Positions 33,745-41,275 of a stretch of 41,283 nucleotides of DNA are shown here, in pieces. The translations under genes were made by a program, and so were the position numbers. Numbering within the stretch: the stretch's first letter is position 1; every line of letters starts with the position of its first letter. The DNA comes from Lachnospiraceae bacterium (GTDB lineage: Bacteria; Bacillota; Clostridia; Lachnospirales; Lachnospiraceae). The notes beneath the pieces were generated by a model that saw only the letters and a list, made by a program, of their open reading frames with translations, ran no database searches and was not told the origin of the DNA. The stretch is from assembly GCA_017624115.1 (NCBI GenBank), contig JAGANQ010000035.1, forward strand, positions 1 to 41,283, written 5' to 3'.

Positions 33745-33772
33745 AAAAGCTGTCGCTTAGGCGATAGCTTTT
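33745..33772 (+). terminator. Terminator of the peptide-transport/redox operon
   Basis: AAAGCTGTCGC-TTAG-GCGATAGCTTT, an 11-bp stem with one G-U pair running into a short T-run. Confidence 0.75.
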
Positions 33773-33783
33773 ATAATGTTTAT

Positions 33784-33899
33784 GGGAAAATATGTATATG
33801 AGACAAAAATATCAACAGGATAATATGCGATTGGAATAGAAAAGTCGGCTGGAAAATATGTATTCTATATATGAAAGTCGGCTGGAAAATGTGTATAAT
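33784..33899 (+). repeat. Direct repeats (two full, one partial) with a -10 box upstream of the DUF4143 ATPase
   Basis: AAAGTCGGCTGGAAAATATG (continuing TAT) occurs at 33841-33863 and, with one change, at 33874-33896, a period of 33 bp. A third partial copy, GGAAAATATGTAT, is at 33784-33796. The second full copy runs into TATAAT (33894-33899), so the repeat forms part of the promoter of the next gene and may be its operator. Confidence 0.65.
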
Positions 33900-33966
33900 A
33901 GATTGACTTTCGGGGAAAAACATGAGAATATAGAGATGAAAATGTCAGGTATCGTGGAGGTGTCTT

Positions 33967-35262
33967 ATGCTGAAAAGGAAAATTGAACGAGAGCTGATGG
34001 ACTGGAAAGAAAAGCATGATAAGAAGTGCCTTCTGGTAAAAGGTGCCAGACAGGTAGGAAAAACATATATTATTGACAAGTTTGCCAGAGAAAATTATAA
34101 ATATTATACTTATATTAATTTTGATGAAAATCCGGCATATCAGACGATATTTGATGGCGATTTGGATGTGGATACTCTGATTAAGCAGATATCGCTGCGT
34201 GTGCGTGGGGCAGAGCTGGAGCCGCATGAGACGATACTTTTTCTTGACGAGATACAGAATTGCCCGAGAGCGCGCACGGCGCTTAAATTTTTGGCGATAG
34301 ACGGAAGGTTTGATGTGGTCGCTTCCGGCTCTATGCTGGGAATTCATTATAAGGAGGTTCCGTCTTATCCGGTTGGCTATGTGGATTATCTGGAAATGTA
34401 TTCTATGGATTTTGAGGAATTCCTATGGGCAAATGATGTAAGGGAAGAGTCCATAGAAGATATCAGAGAATATTTTGGGAAAAGAAGTCCCGTTCCGGAA
34501 GCAATGCACCAGAGGATGCTGGAGCTGTTCCGGGAATATATTGTAGTGGGTGGTATGCCCCGTGTCGTGCAGGAGTTTGTGAATTCTCATAATTTTGCGA
34601 AGGTATATCAGATACAGAAGGGAATTCTGACTGATTATACAGATGATATTGCAAAATATGCGGAGGGTGCAGAGAAAACAAAAGCGCGGGCATGTTTTTT
34701 ATCAATACCAAAGCATTTGGCGAAGGATTACAAAAAGTTTCGGTATAGTCTGGTGGAGCCGAAGGCAACAAACCGGAAATATGGTGGAAGCCTGATGTGG
34801 CTGTACGATGCAGGAATTATCAATTTCTGCTATAATCTTTCAGAGCCGGCATTACCGCTGGAAGCAAATGCACGCAGTGACGCATTTAAGGTATATATGA
34901 GAGATACAGGATTATTGATGGCTATGCTGGATGAAGGAGCTGCGGAGGATATTATAGACGGTAATCTGGGAATTTATAAGGGTGCAGTATATGAGAATAT
35001 TATTGCTGATATACTTGCCAAAAATGGAAAGAAGCTTTATTACTATGAAAAAAATTCTCAGATTGAAATAGATTTTTTTATCCGCTATCAGAAAACAGCA
35101 ACTGCGGTAGAAGTAAAATCGGCAGAAAAGGCAGCATCAAAGTCTATGACGGCAATTATTAAAAATTATGGGGTAAAGCATGGAATAAAGTTATCAACAC
35201 AGAATGTGTCGGGTAATGAAACAGTGGAGACGTTTCCACTGTATATGGCAATGTTTCTATAA
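33967..35262 (+). CDS. AAA-type ATPase with C-terminal DUF4143 domain
   Basis: 431 residues. The N-terminal P-loop ATPase (about 1-170) has Walker A GARQVGKT (about 27-34) and Walker B ILFLDEIQNCP, followed by ASGSMLG. The C-terminal DUF4143 (about 200-400) shows the nuclease-like motif IEIDFFI...AVEVKSAEKA of the PD-(D/E)XK fold. The family is very common in gut anaerobes and poorly understood; helicase-, defence- or regulation-related roles have been suggested but not shown for this protein. The ATG at 33967 follows CGTGGAGG. It stands alone behind 33-bp-period repeats and next to an insertion element. Confidence 0.9.
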   Translation: MLKRKIERELMDWKEKHDKKCLLVKGARQVGKTYIIDKFARENYKYYTYINFDENPAYQTIFDGDLDVDTLIKQISLRVRGAELEPHETILFLDEIQNCPRARTALKFLAIDGRFDVVASGSMLGIHYKEVPSYPVGYVDYLEMYSMDFEEFLWANDVREESIEDIREYFGKRSPVPEAMHQRMLELFREYIVVGGMPRVVQEFVNSHNFAKVYQIQKGILTDYTDDIAKYAEGAEKTKARACFLSIPKHLAKDYKKFRYSLVEPKATNRKYGGSLMWLYDAGIINFCYNLSEPALPLEANARSDAFKVYMRDTGLLMAMLDEGAAEDIIDGNLGIYKGAVYENIIADILAKNGKKLYYYEKNSQIEIDFFIRYQKTATAVEVKSAEKAASKSMTAIIKNYGVKHGIKLSTQNVSGNETVETFPLYMAMFL

Positions 35263-35389
35263 AATAAGGAATGGAATACAGGAGCAATCTGGTGATATGT
35301 CAAGCTGATTTTTGAAAAGATTTTGATATGGATTTCAGAAAAAAGGGTAACTTTAATAGACCTATGCTTAATGCAAAACATAAGTTCGA

Positions 35390-36685
35390 TTATTTAGCCT
35401 CTTTAATTGATGTATCCAGCGATACGCCGGAGTACAGTTGGTTTCTGGCCAGCAATCCATAAACCAAGCGAACGAATTTACGTGAAGTCAGCGCGAGTGC
35501 TCTTTTGTGTTGGTGTTTCGGAACTTCGTTGTACTTCTTTCTATAGTACGCTCCGTACTCAACATTATGTTTTCTCATACTGTTGGCAGCTTCGCCAAGA
35601 TAGTATCTGAGATAACGATTATCGGCTTTGCTCATTGGAGTGTCTTCTCCATCGAAATCACCTGATTGGTTTGATTTCCACATGAGCCCGGCATACTTAG
35701 CAAGAGCATCAGATGAATGGAAAGCAGAAATGTCGCCTATTTCAGCTACAATGCCACCTGCAAATACAGGACCAATGCCATCTATGGATTGAAGAATAAT
35801 GAAAGCATTAGGTTTTAATCCTTTGATTTCTTTTTCGATGGCAGTATCTAAAAGCTTGATTTCTTTCTTAAAAGTTTCAATGCAGTTGAAAGAGCTGGCG
35901 ATAGATACATTTAACGGTTCATAAAGAGCCTTATCTAAGCGATAAGAATCTCGGGCTGCTTTCTTAAGTAATTCTGCAGTCTTGCTAATGTCTTTAATAC
36001 GATTGCGACTTTTCTCTGCAAGAAAACTTATGAGATCTTCTTCTGATGAATCAATAATCTCTTCAGGAGATAAGTATTCCGTCAATACACCGGAAGAAGT
36101 TGCTCCGTAAATATCGCAGAAAGGCTGGTCGTCACCTTCCAACATCTGTAGTTCACTAAACTTCAGATACAGGTTGGAAACCAGATAGGTTTTCTCTCTG
36201 GTCATACATTCAACAAGATGCAGACGATGCCTTGTGAGGCGTTTAAGAGCCAAGAACTGGCTTCCACGCCAAGGCTCTGTTTCAATGTTTCCTGCACGTG
36301 CATAATCGGCAATAACAAAGGCATCAATGGGATCAGACTTACCTAATCCGATATAAGACTTTTTGTAATTAGCTGTGCACTTGGGATTGAGCACAAAAAC
36401 ATAAGGTTTAAAATGCATCAGTTCTTCGCAGGAAGATAGAAAGTTTGCGATGTGGATGCTGTAAACAGAGGTAGACTCTAAAGCAGCAACAATCGTATTA
36501 AGTTCAGGGTGTTTTTTTAAACACTCAAGTATCTTCTTGGCTAATTCCTCAGCACCAGGCTGATTGTTAGCAAAAGAAGAGTTTATGTATTTATTTTTGT
36601 AAAAATCCAAAGCACAAACATAGTTGGATCTTGAACTGACGTCAATACCGACGTAAAGCGTAGATAATGGGTTAATCTTTAACAT
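35390..36685 (-). CDS. IS110-family transposase (DEDD recombinase)
   Basis: 431 residues. The N-terminal RuvC-like DEDD domain has the first Asp in YVGIDVSSRSNYVC, Glu in AALESTSVYSIHIANFL and the Asp pair in GKSDPIDAFVIADYAR. The C-terminal Transposase_20 domain holds LQSIDGIGPVFAGGIVAEIG and the region KYAGLMWKSNQSG, where the catalytic serine of the family is expected. All parts are intact, so the enzyme may be active. IS110 transposases use an RNA made from the element's own non-coding end to choose donor and target. The gene begins at ATG 36685 behind a GGCGGGTG-type site. Confidence 0.93.
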   Translation of the reverse strand: MLKINPLSTLYVGIDVSSRSNYVCALDFYKNKYINSSFANNQPGAEELAKKILECLKKHPELNTIVAALESTSVYSIHIANFLSSCEELMHFKPYVFVLNPKCTANYKKSYIGLGKSDPIDAFVIADYARAGNIETEPWRGSQFLALKRLTRHRLHLVECMTREKTYLVSNLYLKFSELQMLEGDDQPFCDIYGATSSGVLTEYLSPEEIIDSSEEDLISFLAEKSRNRIKDISKTAELLKKAARDSYRLDKALYEPLNVSIASSFNCIETFKKEIKLLDTAIEKEIKGLKPNAFIILQSIDGIGPVFAGGIVAEIGDISAFHSSDALAKYAGLMWKSNQSGDFDGEDTPMSKADNRYLRYYLGEAANSMRKHNVEYGAYYRKKYNEVPKHQHKRALALTSRKFVRLVYGLLARNQLYSGVSLDTSIKEAK

Positions 36686-36745
36686 GATATCACCCGCCTT
36701 TCCGATTAAGTATTCTTGGAACCTGAAGTTAAAGGTTTATCCTGG

Positions 36746-36860
36746 GAATCATATGCTGACCGAAACCTCGCGTAATAAGCATGCACCCTGGCAGCTCTTT
36801 TGCTGGTGCTGTACGCCAGGGGATGAAACATCTGTGTAAGCGGAATGTGACATATGATTC
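36746..36860 (-). ncRNA. Candidate IS110 bridge RNA core
   Basis: The non-coding region before the transposase start can fold strongly: an outer 10-bp perfect stem GAATCATATG (36746-36755) with CATATGATTC (36851-36860) encloses an inner stem CCCTGGC (36786-36792) with GCCAGGG (36815-36821) and a further CAGC/GCTG pairing. This position, 5' of the transposase, is where IS110-group bridge RNAs are encoded. Guide loops were not assigned because the element ends are unknown. Confidence 0.5.
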
Positions 36861-37043
36861 AGGCTGCAAGCTCCATAAGCAGGCACCGGAGACCGGGCTG
36901 AAAGGACTAAAAGCAGTGCCTCTAGACATCAGACTCTGCTGATATCATACCACAGAATAACCTATGAAACTAATAACCAATGTAGATGAGATGGAAAGGG
37001 GTTATCCCAGGTGTCTCAGATCATCTATAAATCTATAGAAAGG

Positions 37044-37084
37044 ATAAGTGCATAACCATCATTTTCTACTGGTTATACACTTAT
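37044..37084 (+). repeat. Inverted repeat just upstream of the nicotinamidase-like gene
   Basis: ATAAGTGCATAACCA pairs with TGGTTATACACTTAT (15 bp, one mismatch, 11-base loop). It ends 20 bases before the gene and overlaps its probable -10 region (TATTAT/TATACG), so it may be an operator or leader hairpin. Confidence 0.5.
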
Positions 37085-37103
37085 TATACGAGGAATAAGA
37101 AAG

Positions 37104-37637
37104 ATGAAGCTTTTACTTGTAGTGGATATGCAGAATGATTTTATTGACGGTGCGCTGGGAACAGCGGAGGCACAGGCGATTGTGCCGAAGGTAGTGGAGA
37201 AAATCAAAAGCTTTGACGGTGATGTGGTGTTTACGAGGGACACGCATTTTGAGAATTATATGGATACGCAGGAGGGAAGGAAGCTGCCGGTTCCTCACTG
37301 TATCAAAGGAACTGCCGGATATCAGCTTCAGGAGGAAGTGCAGAAGGCGTGCGATGAGAAAAATGCGGTGGGAATCGACAAGCTGACATTTGGCTCCGAG
37401 GAGCTTCCTACGTATCTTAAGAAAACGTACCCGGACGGACTGGAAGGAATCGAGCTGATTGGACTTTGCACGGATATCTGTGTGATTTCCAATGCACTGC
37501 TGCTGAAAGCATTTTTCACGGAGCTTCCGGTGAGTGTGGATGCCTCCTGCTGTGCAGGGGTGACACCGGAGAGCCATAGAAATGCACTTAGTGCGATGAA
37601 GATGTGCCAGGTGGAGATTGTCGGGGAACAGGTATGA
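37104..37637 (+). CDS. Nicotinamidase/isochorismatase-family cysteine hydrolase
   Basis: 177 residues. The catalytic triad of the family is visible: Asp in VVDMQNDFIDGAL (residue 8), Lys in VGIDKLTFGS (about 93) and Cys in IGLCTDICVISNALL (about 118). The metal-binding region is FTRDTHFENY. These enzymes hydrolyse nicotinamide to nicotinic acid, or related amides; the small size and CTDICV motif fit the nicotinamidase-like branch. The ATG at 37104 follows GAGGAATAAG. Single gene; a weak GATGCG/CGCATC hairpin (37664-37682) follows. Confidence 0.87.
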   Translation: MKLLLVVDMQNDFIDGALGTAEAQAIVPKVVEKIKSFDGDVVFTRDTHFENYMDTQEGRKLPVPHCIKGTAGYQLQEEVQKACDEKNAVGIDKLTFGSEELPTYLKKTYPDGLEGIELIGLCTDICVISNALLLKAFFTELPVSVDASCCAGVTPESHRNALSAMKMCQVEIVGEQV

Positions 37638-37694
37638 CAGTTTTATACTGATTGCATTTATCTGATGCGTAATTGCCGCATCAACATTGATTAT

Positions 37695-37741
37695 GTTTAA
37701 TAAAATTGACAAAATTAAATAAATAGTTTATTATATTAAAC
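37695..37741 (+). promoter_or_regulatory. hipBA promoter framed by an 8-bp inverted repeat
   Basis: TTGACA (37706-37711), 17 bases, TATTAT (37729-37734). GTTTAATA (37695-37702) and TATTAAAC (37734-37741) are exact inverted copies on either side, well placed for autorepression by HipB, which binds paired operators. Confidence 0.7.
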
Positions 37742-37758
37742 ATTAGAAGGTGGCAAAT

Positions 37759-38076
37759 ATGAGCAAAAAAACAGTAGTGATAATGCCGGACACACAAAAA
37801 GTCTTAGAAACAATGGGTGAGCAGATAAAAATGGCGAGACTTCGTCGTAATCTTTCTACCGAATTGGTTGCTGAAAGAGCAGGAATCAGCAGAGCAACAC
37901 TTTGGGCAGTAGAAAAAGGGACATCAACAGTTGCGATTGGAACTTATGCTGCAGTATTGCATGCATTAGGCGGAATGGATAAAGATTTGGAATTAATTGC
38001 AAAGAATGACGAATTTGGAAGGAGAATACAGGATTTGAATTTGACGACTCCGAAAAGAGCGAAGAGGAGTAAGTAA
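37759..38076 (+). CDS. hipB: HipB-like antitoxin, XRE-family repressor
   Basis: 105 residues. The central helix-turn-helix is EQIKMARLRRNLSTELVAER followed by AGISRATLWAVEKG. A basic C-terminal tail (TTPKRAKRSK) ends the protein. ATG 37759 follows AGAAGGTGG; a GTG at 37750 lies inside that site and is rejected. In HipBA systems HipB binds the kinase HipA, neutralises it and represses the operon. The kinase gene starts four bases after its stop codon, which supports the pairing. Confidence 0.88.
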   Translation: MSKKTVVIMPDTQKVLETMGEQIKMARLRRNLSTELVAERAGISRATLWAVEKGTSTVAIGTYAAVLHALGGMDKDLELIAKNDEFGRRIQDLNLTTPKRAKRSK

Positions 38077-38079
38077 TAG

Positions 38080-39324
38080 ATGGACAATGTAAATGAAATT
38101 TATGTATATGAAAACTGGAAGACAGATATTCCTTCGTTTGTTGGCACTATATATGCGGATGGTGGAAGAGGTAAGCAGGTAATTTCATTTGAGTATGCGG
38201 ATGAGTGGTTGAAGAAGCTGAGCAACAATACCATGTTAGATCCGGATATAGGATTGTTTAAAGGGCGTCAGTATGCACCGGCTGATAAACCTATGTTTGG
38301 TGCTTTTGCGGATTCCTGTCCTGACAGATGGGGACGTCTTTTGATGAAAAGACGAGAAGCGATTATTGCCAAGAAAGAAGAGAGAAAGCCTAGGACGCTT
38401 ACAGAAATAGATTACCTTCTTGGAGTTTATGATGAGACAAGAATGGGGGGACTAAGATTTTCCATAAAAAAAGATGGGTCATTTTTATCAGATGATAAAG
38501 AACTGGCGACGCCACCATGGATGACTCTTCGAAAGCTTGAATCAGCATCTTTGGCATTTGAAAAGAATGATGATGGGATGGAGGAAAAGTGGTTAAAGCA
38601 ATTGGTAGCACCAGGTTCTTCATTAGGTGGAGCAAGACCGAAGGCTTCTGTGCTTGCACCGGATGGTTCACTTTGGATTGCAAAATTTCCATCCAAGAAT
38701 GATGAAACTGATGTTGGTGCATGGGAAATGGTAACTCATGATTTGGCGGTAATGTGTAACCTAAATGTGCCGGAAGCAAAATTGGAGAAATTTTCAAAAT
38801 CAGGAAGTACCTTTTTAACTAAGCGATTTGATAGAGATGGATCAAAAAGAATTCATTTTGCATCCGCAATGACACTTCTCGGAAAAACGGATGGAGCCGG
38901 TTATTTAGATATCGCATCTGTTATCAGACAAAGTAGTATGGCTCCTAAAAAGGATATACATGAGCTATGGCGCAGAATCGTGTTCAATATGGCGGTTTCC
39001 AATACGGATGATCATTTACGTAACCATGGATTTATTATGGGTACGGAAGGTTGGATGTTATCTCCTGTATACGATGTGAATCCCAATATTTATGGAGATA
39101 CCCTGTCACTTAATGTAGACTCGGAAAGTAATCTTATAGATTTTAATTTGGCCTTATCGGTATCAAAATTATTTAATCTTTCTCAGCCGCAAGCGATAGA
39201 AGAACTTAATAATATAAAGGATATTGTAGAGAGTAATTGGAGAAAGCTTGCGAAACAATATGGACTTTCCAGAAGCGAGATTGAAGATATGTCACCGGCC
39301 TTTGATATGGCTTATAAGTCATAG
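38080..39324 (+). CDS. hipA: HipA-like toxin, serine/threonine kinase
   Basis: 414 residues, full length for HipA, with an N-terminal subdomain (about 1-110) and the kinase core. The phosphate-binding loop is GSSLGGARPKA (about 185), which includes serines at the place of the autophosphorylated Ser of E. coli HipA. The catalytic loop is SNTDDHLRNHG (about 307), and the metal Asp is in YDVNPN (about 329). HipA kinases inactivate glutamyl-tRNA synthetase or other targets and cause growth arrest. All key residues are present, so it should be active when free of HipB. Base composition is more AT-rich than the neighbouring core genes, in keeping with transfer. Confidence 0.9.
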   Translation: MDNVNEIYVYENWKTDIPSFVGTIYADGGRGKQVISFEYADEWLKKLSNNTMLDPDIGLFKGRQYAPADKPMFGAFADSCPDRWGRLLMKRREAIIAKKEERKPRTLTEIDYLLGVYDETRMGGLRFSIKKDGSFLSDDKELATPPWMTLRKLESASLAFEKNDDGMEEKWLKQLVAPGSSLGGARPKASVLAPDGSLWIAKFPSKNDETDVGAWEMVTHDLAVMCNLNVPEAKLEKFSKSGSTFLTKRFDRDGSKRIHFASAMTLLGKTDGAGYLDIASVIRQSSMAPKKDIHELWRRIVFNMAVSNTDDHLRNHGFIMGTEGWMLSPVYDVNPNIYGDTLSLNVDSESNLIDFNLALSVSKLFNLSQPQAIEELNNIKDIVESNWRKLAKQYGLSRSEIEDMSPAFDMAYKS

Positions 39325-39354
39325 CCGGTTTTATAATTGAAGAGAGCAGAGAGA

Positions 39355-39398
39355 ATCGCTGTGCGCGGCTGAATGGCTGTGTACAGCGATTTTTTTTT
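39355..39398 (+). terminator. Terminator of hipBA
   Basis: ATCGCTGT (39355-39362) pairs with ACAGCGAT (39383-39390), followed by eight T. The T-run is shared with the next palindrome. Confidence 0.75.
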
Positions 39399-39438
39399 GT
39401 AATAGGAAATTCCGATAGAATTTCCTATTACAAAAAAA
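39392..39438. repeat. 21-bp perfect palindrome with T/A-rich arms
   Basis: Seven T plus GTAATAGGAAATTC (39392-39412), loop CGATA, then GAATTTCCTATTAC plus seven A (39418-39438). A hairpin this long and exact between genes suggests a bidirectional terminator or the end of a non-autonomous repeat element. Confidence 0.8.
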
Positions 39439-39530
39439 GCCCTCCGGGCAGGAACGCACTGCGGCGCAGCGGAATTATGTCGCCATGGCGACCCACCGCA
39501 GGCGGAGAATCCTGCAAAGCAGGATTTTTT
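39439..39530. repeat. GC-rich multi-hairpin element ending in an intrinsic terminator
   Basis: Consecutive structures are seen: GCCC-TCC-GGGC (39439-39449); CTGCGG (39459-39464) with CCGCAG (39496-39501) enclosing the 14-bp palindrome GTCGCCATGGCGAC (39479-39492); then AATCCTGC-AAA-GCAGGATT (39508-39526) with a T-run to 39530. On the minus strand GCCCGGAGGGC is followed by seven T, so terminators face outward at both ends. Much richer in G+C than the flanks. It could be a small structured RNA or a mobile palindromic repeat. Confidence 0.6.
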
Positions 39531-39595
39531 CTTCCAGGACCTCTCGTGTCCAGCCCGGATGCTATACTAATAAGAGACAGGAGGTATACAGTACA

Positions 39596-40165
39596 ATGGA
39601 TAAATATAGCAGAAGGACAAAAGAGCGTTTTTTGTGCAGGGCGCAGAAAATGGCAGAGGTAATGGAAAGAAGGAAGCTGCAGGTTGAGATATATGCAAAT
39701 GCGCAGGAGGCAGTGGAAAGAATATTGTCACTGATTCCAGAAAATGAAACTGTAGCCTGTAAAGAATCCCGGACTTTGAGGGAGTGGGGACTTACAGAAA
39801 AGCTGAGAGAGGGAGAATATCAGTATATAGAGCAGACCAGAGAGGCATCCATTGAGGAACGATGCCGACAGTTGGAACAGATGTCACAAAGTAATGTATA
39901 TATTACAGAGGTGCATGCCATAAGCGTTGATGGGACATTTGTGCTGACTGAAAAAACGGGAAGCCGAATAGCCGCAATGACATTCGGAGCAGACAGAGTG
40001 ATTGTGATTGCCGGTATCAATAAATTGTGCAGGAATGAAAAGGCAGCAGTCAGATGTGCCAGAAAAACTGCCGGGCTTGACAGTAACTATCTTCTGAGTG
40101 TAAGAGGATGTATGATACCCGGCAGAATCAGAGTGGTTCTGGTAGCTGAATATCTGAGAGACTAG
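39596..40165 (+). CDS. LUD-domain (LutC/YkgG-like) protein
   Basis: 189 residues of the LUD superfamily. The visible family features are the N-terminal helix (RTKERFLCRAQKMAEVMERR), the AVERILSLIPENETVACKES segment and the C-terminal AISVDGTFVLTEKTGSRIAA then FGADRVIVIAGINKL. LutC-type proteins take part in lactate oxidation with LutAB, but no partner is present here, and stand-alone members have no known role. ATG 39596 follows AGGAGG at about 11 bases. An extended -10 (TGCTATACT, 39560-39568) gives a likely promoter. Its stop codon shares the palindrome CTAG with that of the XRE gene on the other strand. Confidence 0.85.
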   Translation: MDKYSRRTKERFLCRAQKMAEVMERRKLQVEIYANAQEAVERILSLIPENETVACKESRTLREWGLTEKLREGEYQYIEQTREASIEERCRQLEQMSQSNVYITEVHAISVDGTFVLTEKTGSRIAAMTFGADRVIVIAGINKLCRNEKAAVRCARKTAGLDSNYLLSVRGCMIPGRIRVVLVAEYLRD

Positions 40166-40398
40166 TGTGGGGCACTGTTTCGCGGATATTCTGCTTTATC
40201 ATTGCTGGCACCCGTAATGTAATCTACGGAAACATCATAGAATTTGGCAAGAATCAAAATACTTTCGATGGGAATTCTAGTCTTGCCGCTTTCATAATCG
40301 CAATAGGTGCGCTGGCCTACGTGGAGCAGGTCGGCGACCTTCTGCTGCGTCAGATTGCGGTCCTCACGAATCTCACGTATACGCTCGTTATATTTCAT
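40162..40398 (-). CDS. Small XRE-family transcriptional regulator
   Basis: 78 residues, essentially one helix-turn-helix: MKYNERIREIREDRNLTQQK, VADLLHVGQRTYCDYESGKT and LAKFYDVSVDYITG, the common single-domain Cro/CI-type form. The start is ATG 40398 behind GAGGTG; the upstream in-frame extension has no ribosome site. A 9-bp dyad in the divergent promoter (40447-40469) is a natural operator. Single small regulators of this kind often repress themselves and the divergent gene, here a WYL-type regulator. Confidence 0.88.
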   Translation of the reverse strand: MKYNERIREIREDRNLTQQKVADLLHVGQRTYCDYESGKTRIPIESILILAKFYDVSVDYITGASNDKAEYPRNSAPH

Positions 40399-40441
40399 AG
40401 GCAACACCTCACTATTAGTATAAAGAAAATAGAAAATAGAA

Positions 40442-40470
40442 TTGACTTTTAGAGTCATAAACTCTAAAAT
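40442..40470 (+). promoter_or_regulatory. Promoter of the WYL-type gene with an operator in its spacer
   Basis: TTGACT (40442-40447), 17 bases, TAAAAT (40465-40470). The spacer is filled by TTTTAGAGT-CATAA-ACTCTAAAA (40447-40469), a perfect 9-bp dyad, most likely the target of the divergent XRE regulator. Confidence 0.72.
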
Positions 40471-40628
40471 GATAGTGTATACAGGAAAAATTTTGAAAAT
40501 CCCAATATATGTCCATGTGCATTTGTATAATGAAATGGGACGCTTGAGTCAGAATAGATCAGGCATCAGGGAAAAATGCAGTTTGATTACCATGCAAAGT
40601 AGAAACGAACAGAAGAGGAGGAGCAGGG

Positions 40629-41159
40629 ATGGATAACAAAGAGGTAAATCGCTATGCTCAGGCACATCGGTTGTTACAGGTGTATGACGAGCTGAACGAG
40701 GGAAAAACAATCAGCAGTCAGATGTACAAGGAGAGCTATGGGTTAACTTATAAGACATATGACAGGGATGTAGAATTTTTTAAAAACTATTATTGCGAAA
40801 AAAATAATTATGAAAACCCGGACAAAATTCTGATTGATGAGGGGAATAAGAGGTATCATCTGGAAAAAGGCTACAGGGGATTTTTCAGTGAGGAGGAAGC
40901 TCTGGCAATCAGCAAGATACTGCTGGAAAGCAGAGCCTTCTGCAAAGAGGAAAAGGATGAGCTTCTGTCAAAAATAATGGAGCTTGTGGCAGATGAGGAC
41001 AAGGCGCTTGTGAAGAAAATCATTGCCAGGGAAAATCTGTATTATGTTCCTCCAAGGCACGGAAAGCATCTGATGCCAGCGATAAGGAGTTTGTCTGAGT
41101 ACATCAAAGACCACAGACTTATTGAAATCGATTATTCGAATCAGGAGCTTCCTGTATAA
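40629..41159 (+). pseudogene. WYL-domain transcriptional regulator, truncated within the WYL domain
   Basis: 176 residues, about half of the usual ~320. The N-terminal HTH-like region (about 5-75; ISSQMYKESYGLTYKTYDRD) and the middle helical region (FFSEEEALAISKILLESRAF) match WYL regulators. The protein stops at HRLIEIDYSNQELPV, where the WYL domain should begin (usually IEIDYxxxDG followed by ~100 residues). No continuation was found in other frames before a different gene's leader begins near 41200, so insertion or deletion has removed the rest. It retains a good GAGGAGGAG ribosome site and the repressible promoter, so a short DNA-binding protein may still be made. Confidence 0.7.
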
Positions 41160-41200
41160 TTCAAATATAGGGAATTCCAAGAAAGAAGGTTGAGAAAAAA

Positions 41201-41270
41201 ATACCTCAGTGTAAAATAAGATTACTGACTTTGCACGGTTAGTAAAAAATCTTATTGAACAGAGAGGTAT
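41201..41270 (+). promoter_or_regulatory. Leader hairpin covering a ribosome binding site at the window edge
   Basis: ATACCTC (41201-41207) pairs with GAGGTAT (41264-41270), and ATAAGATT (41216-41223) pairs with AATCTTAT (41248-41255); eight unpaired bases lie symmetrically between the two stems on each side. The 3' arm contains GAGAGG, the ribosome site of the ATG at 41276. Such leaders commonly limit translation of transposases from outside transcripts. Confidence 0.55.
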
Positions 41271-41275
41271 CTAAA

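Larger units (their letters stand above)
35330..36960 (-). mobile_element. IS110-family insertion element (ends approximate)
   Basis: It contains one transposase gene flanked by a short non-coding side (after the gene, about 35330-35389) and a long structured side (before the gene, about 36686-36960), the layout of IS110-group elements. No terminal inverted repeats or target duplication were found, as is normal for the family, so the limits are estimates. It separates the DUF4143 gene from the nicotinamidase gene without breaking either. Confidence 0.7.

Noticed and set aside
33841..33896. A CRISPR array
   Set aside because: Only two full units with a 10-base gap, no spacers of normal length and no cas genes.
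37113..37712. A 199-codon open frame opposite the nicotinamidase-like gene
   Set aside because: It is a shadow of a gene whose catalytic triad is intact on the other strand.
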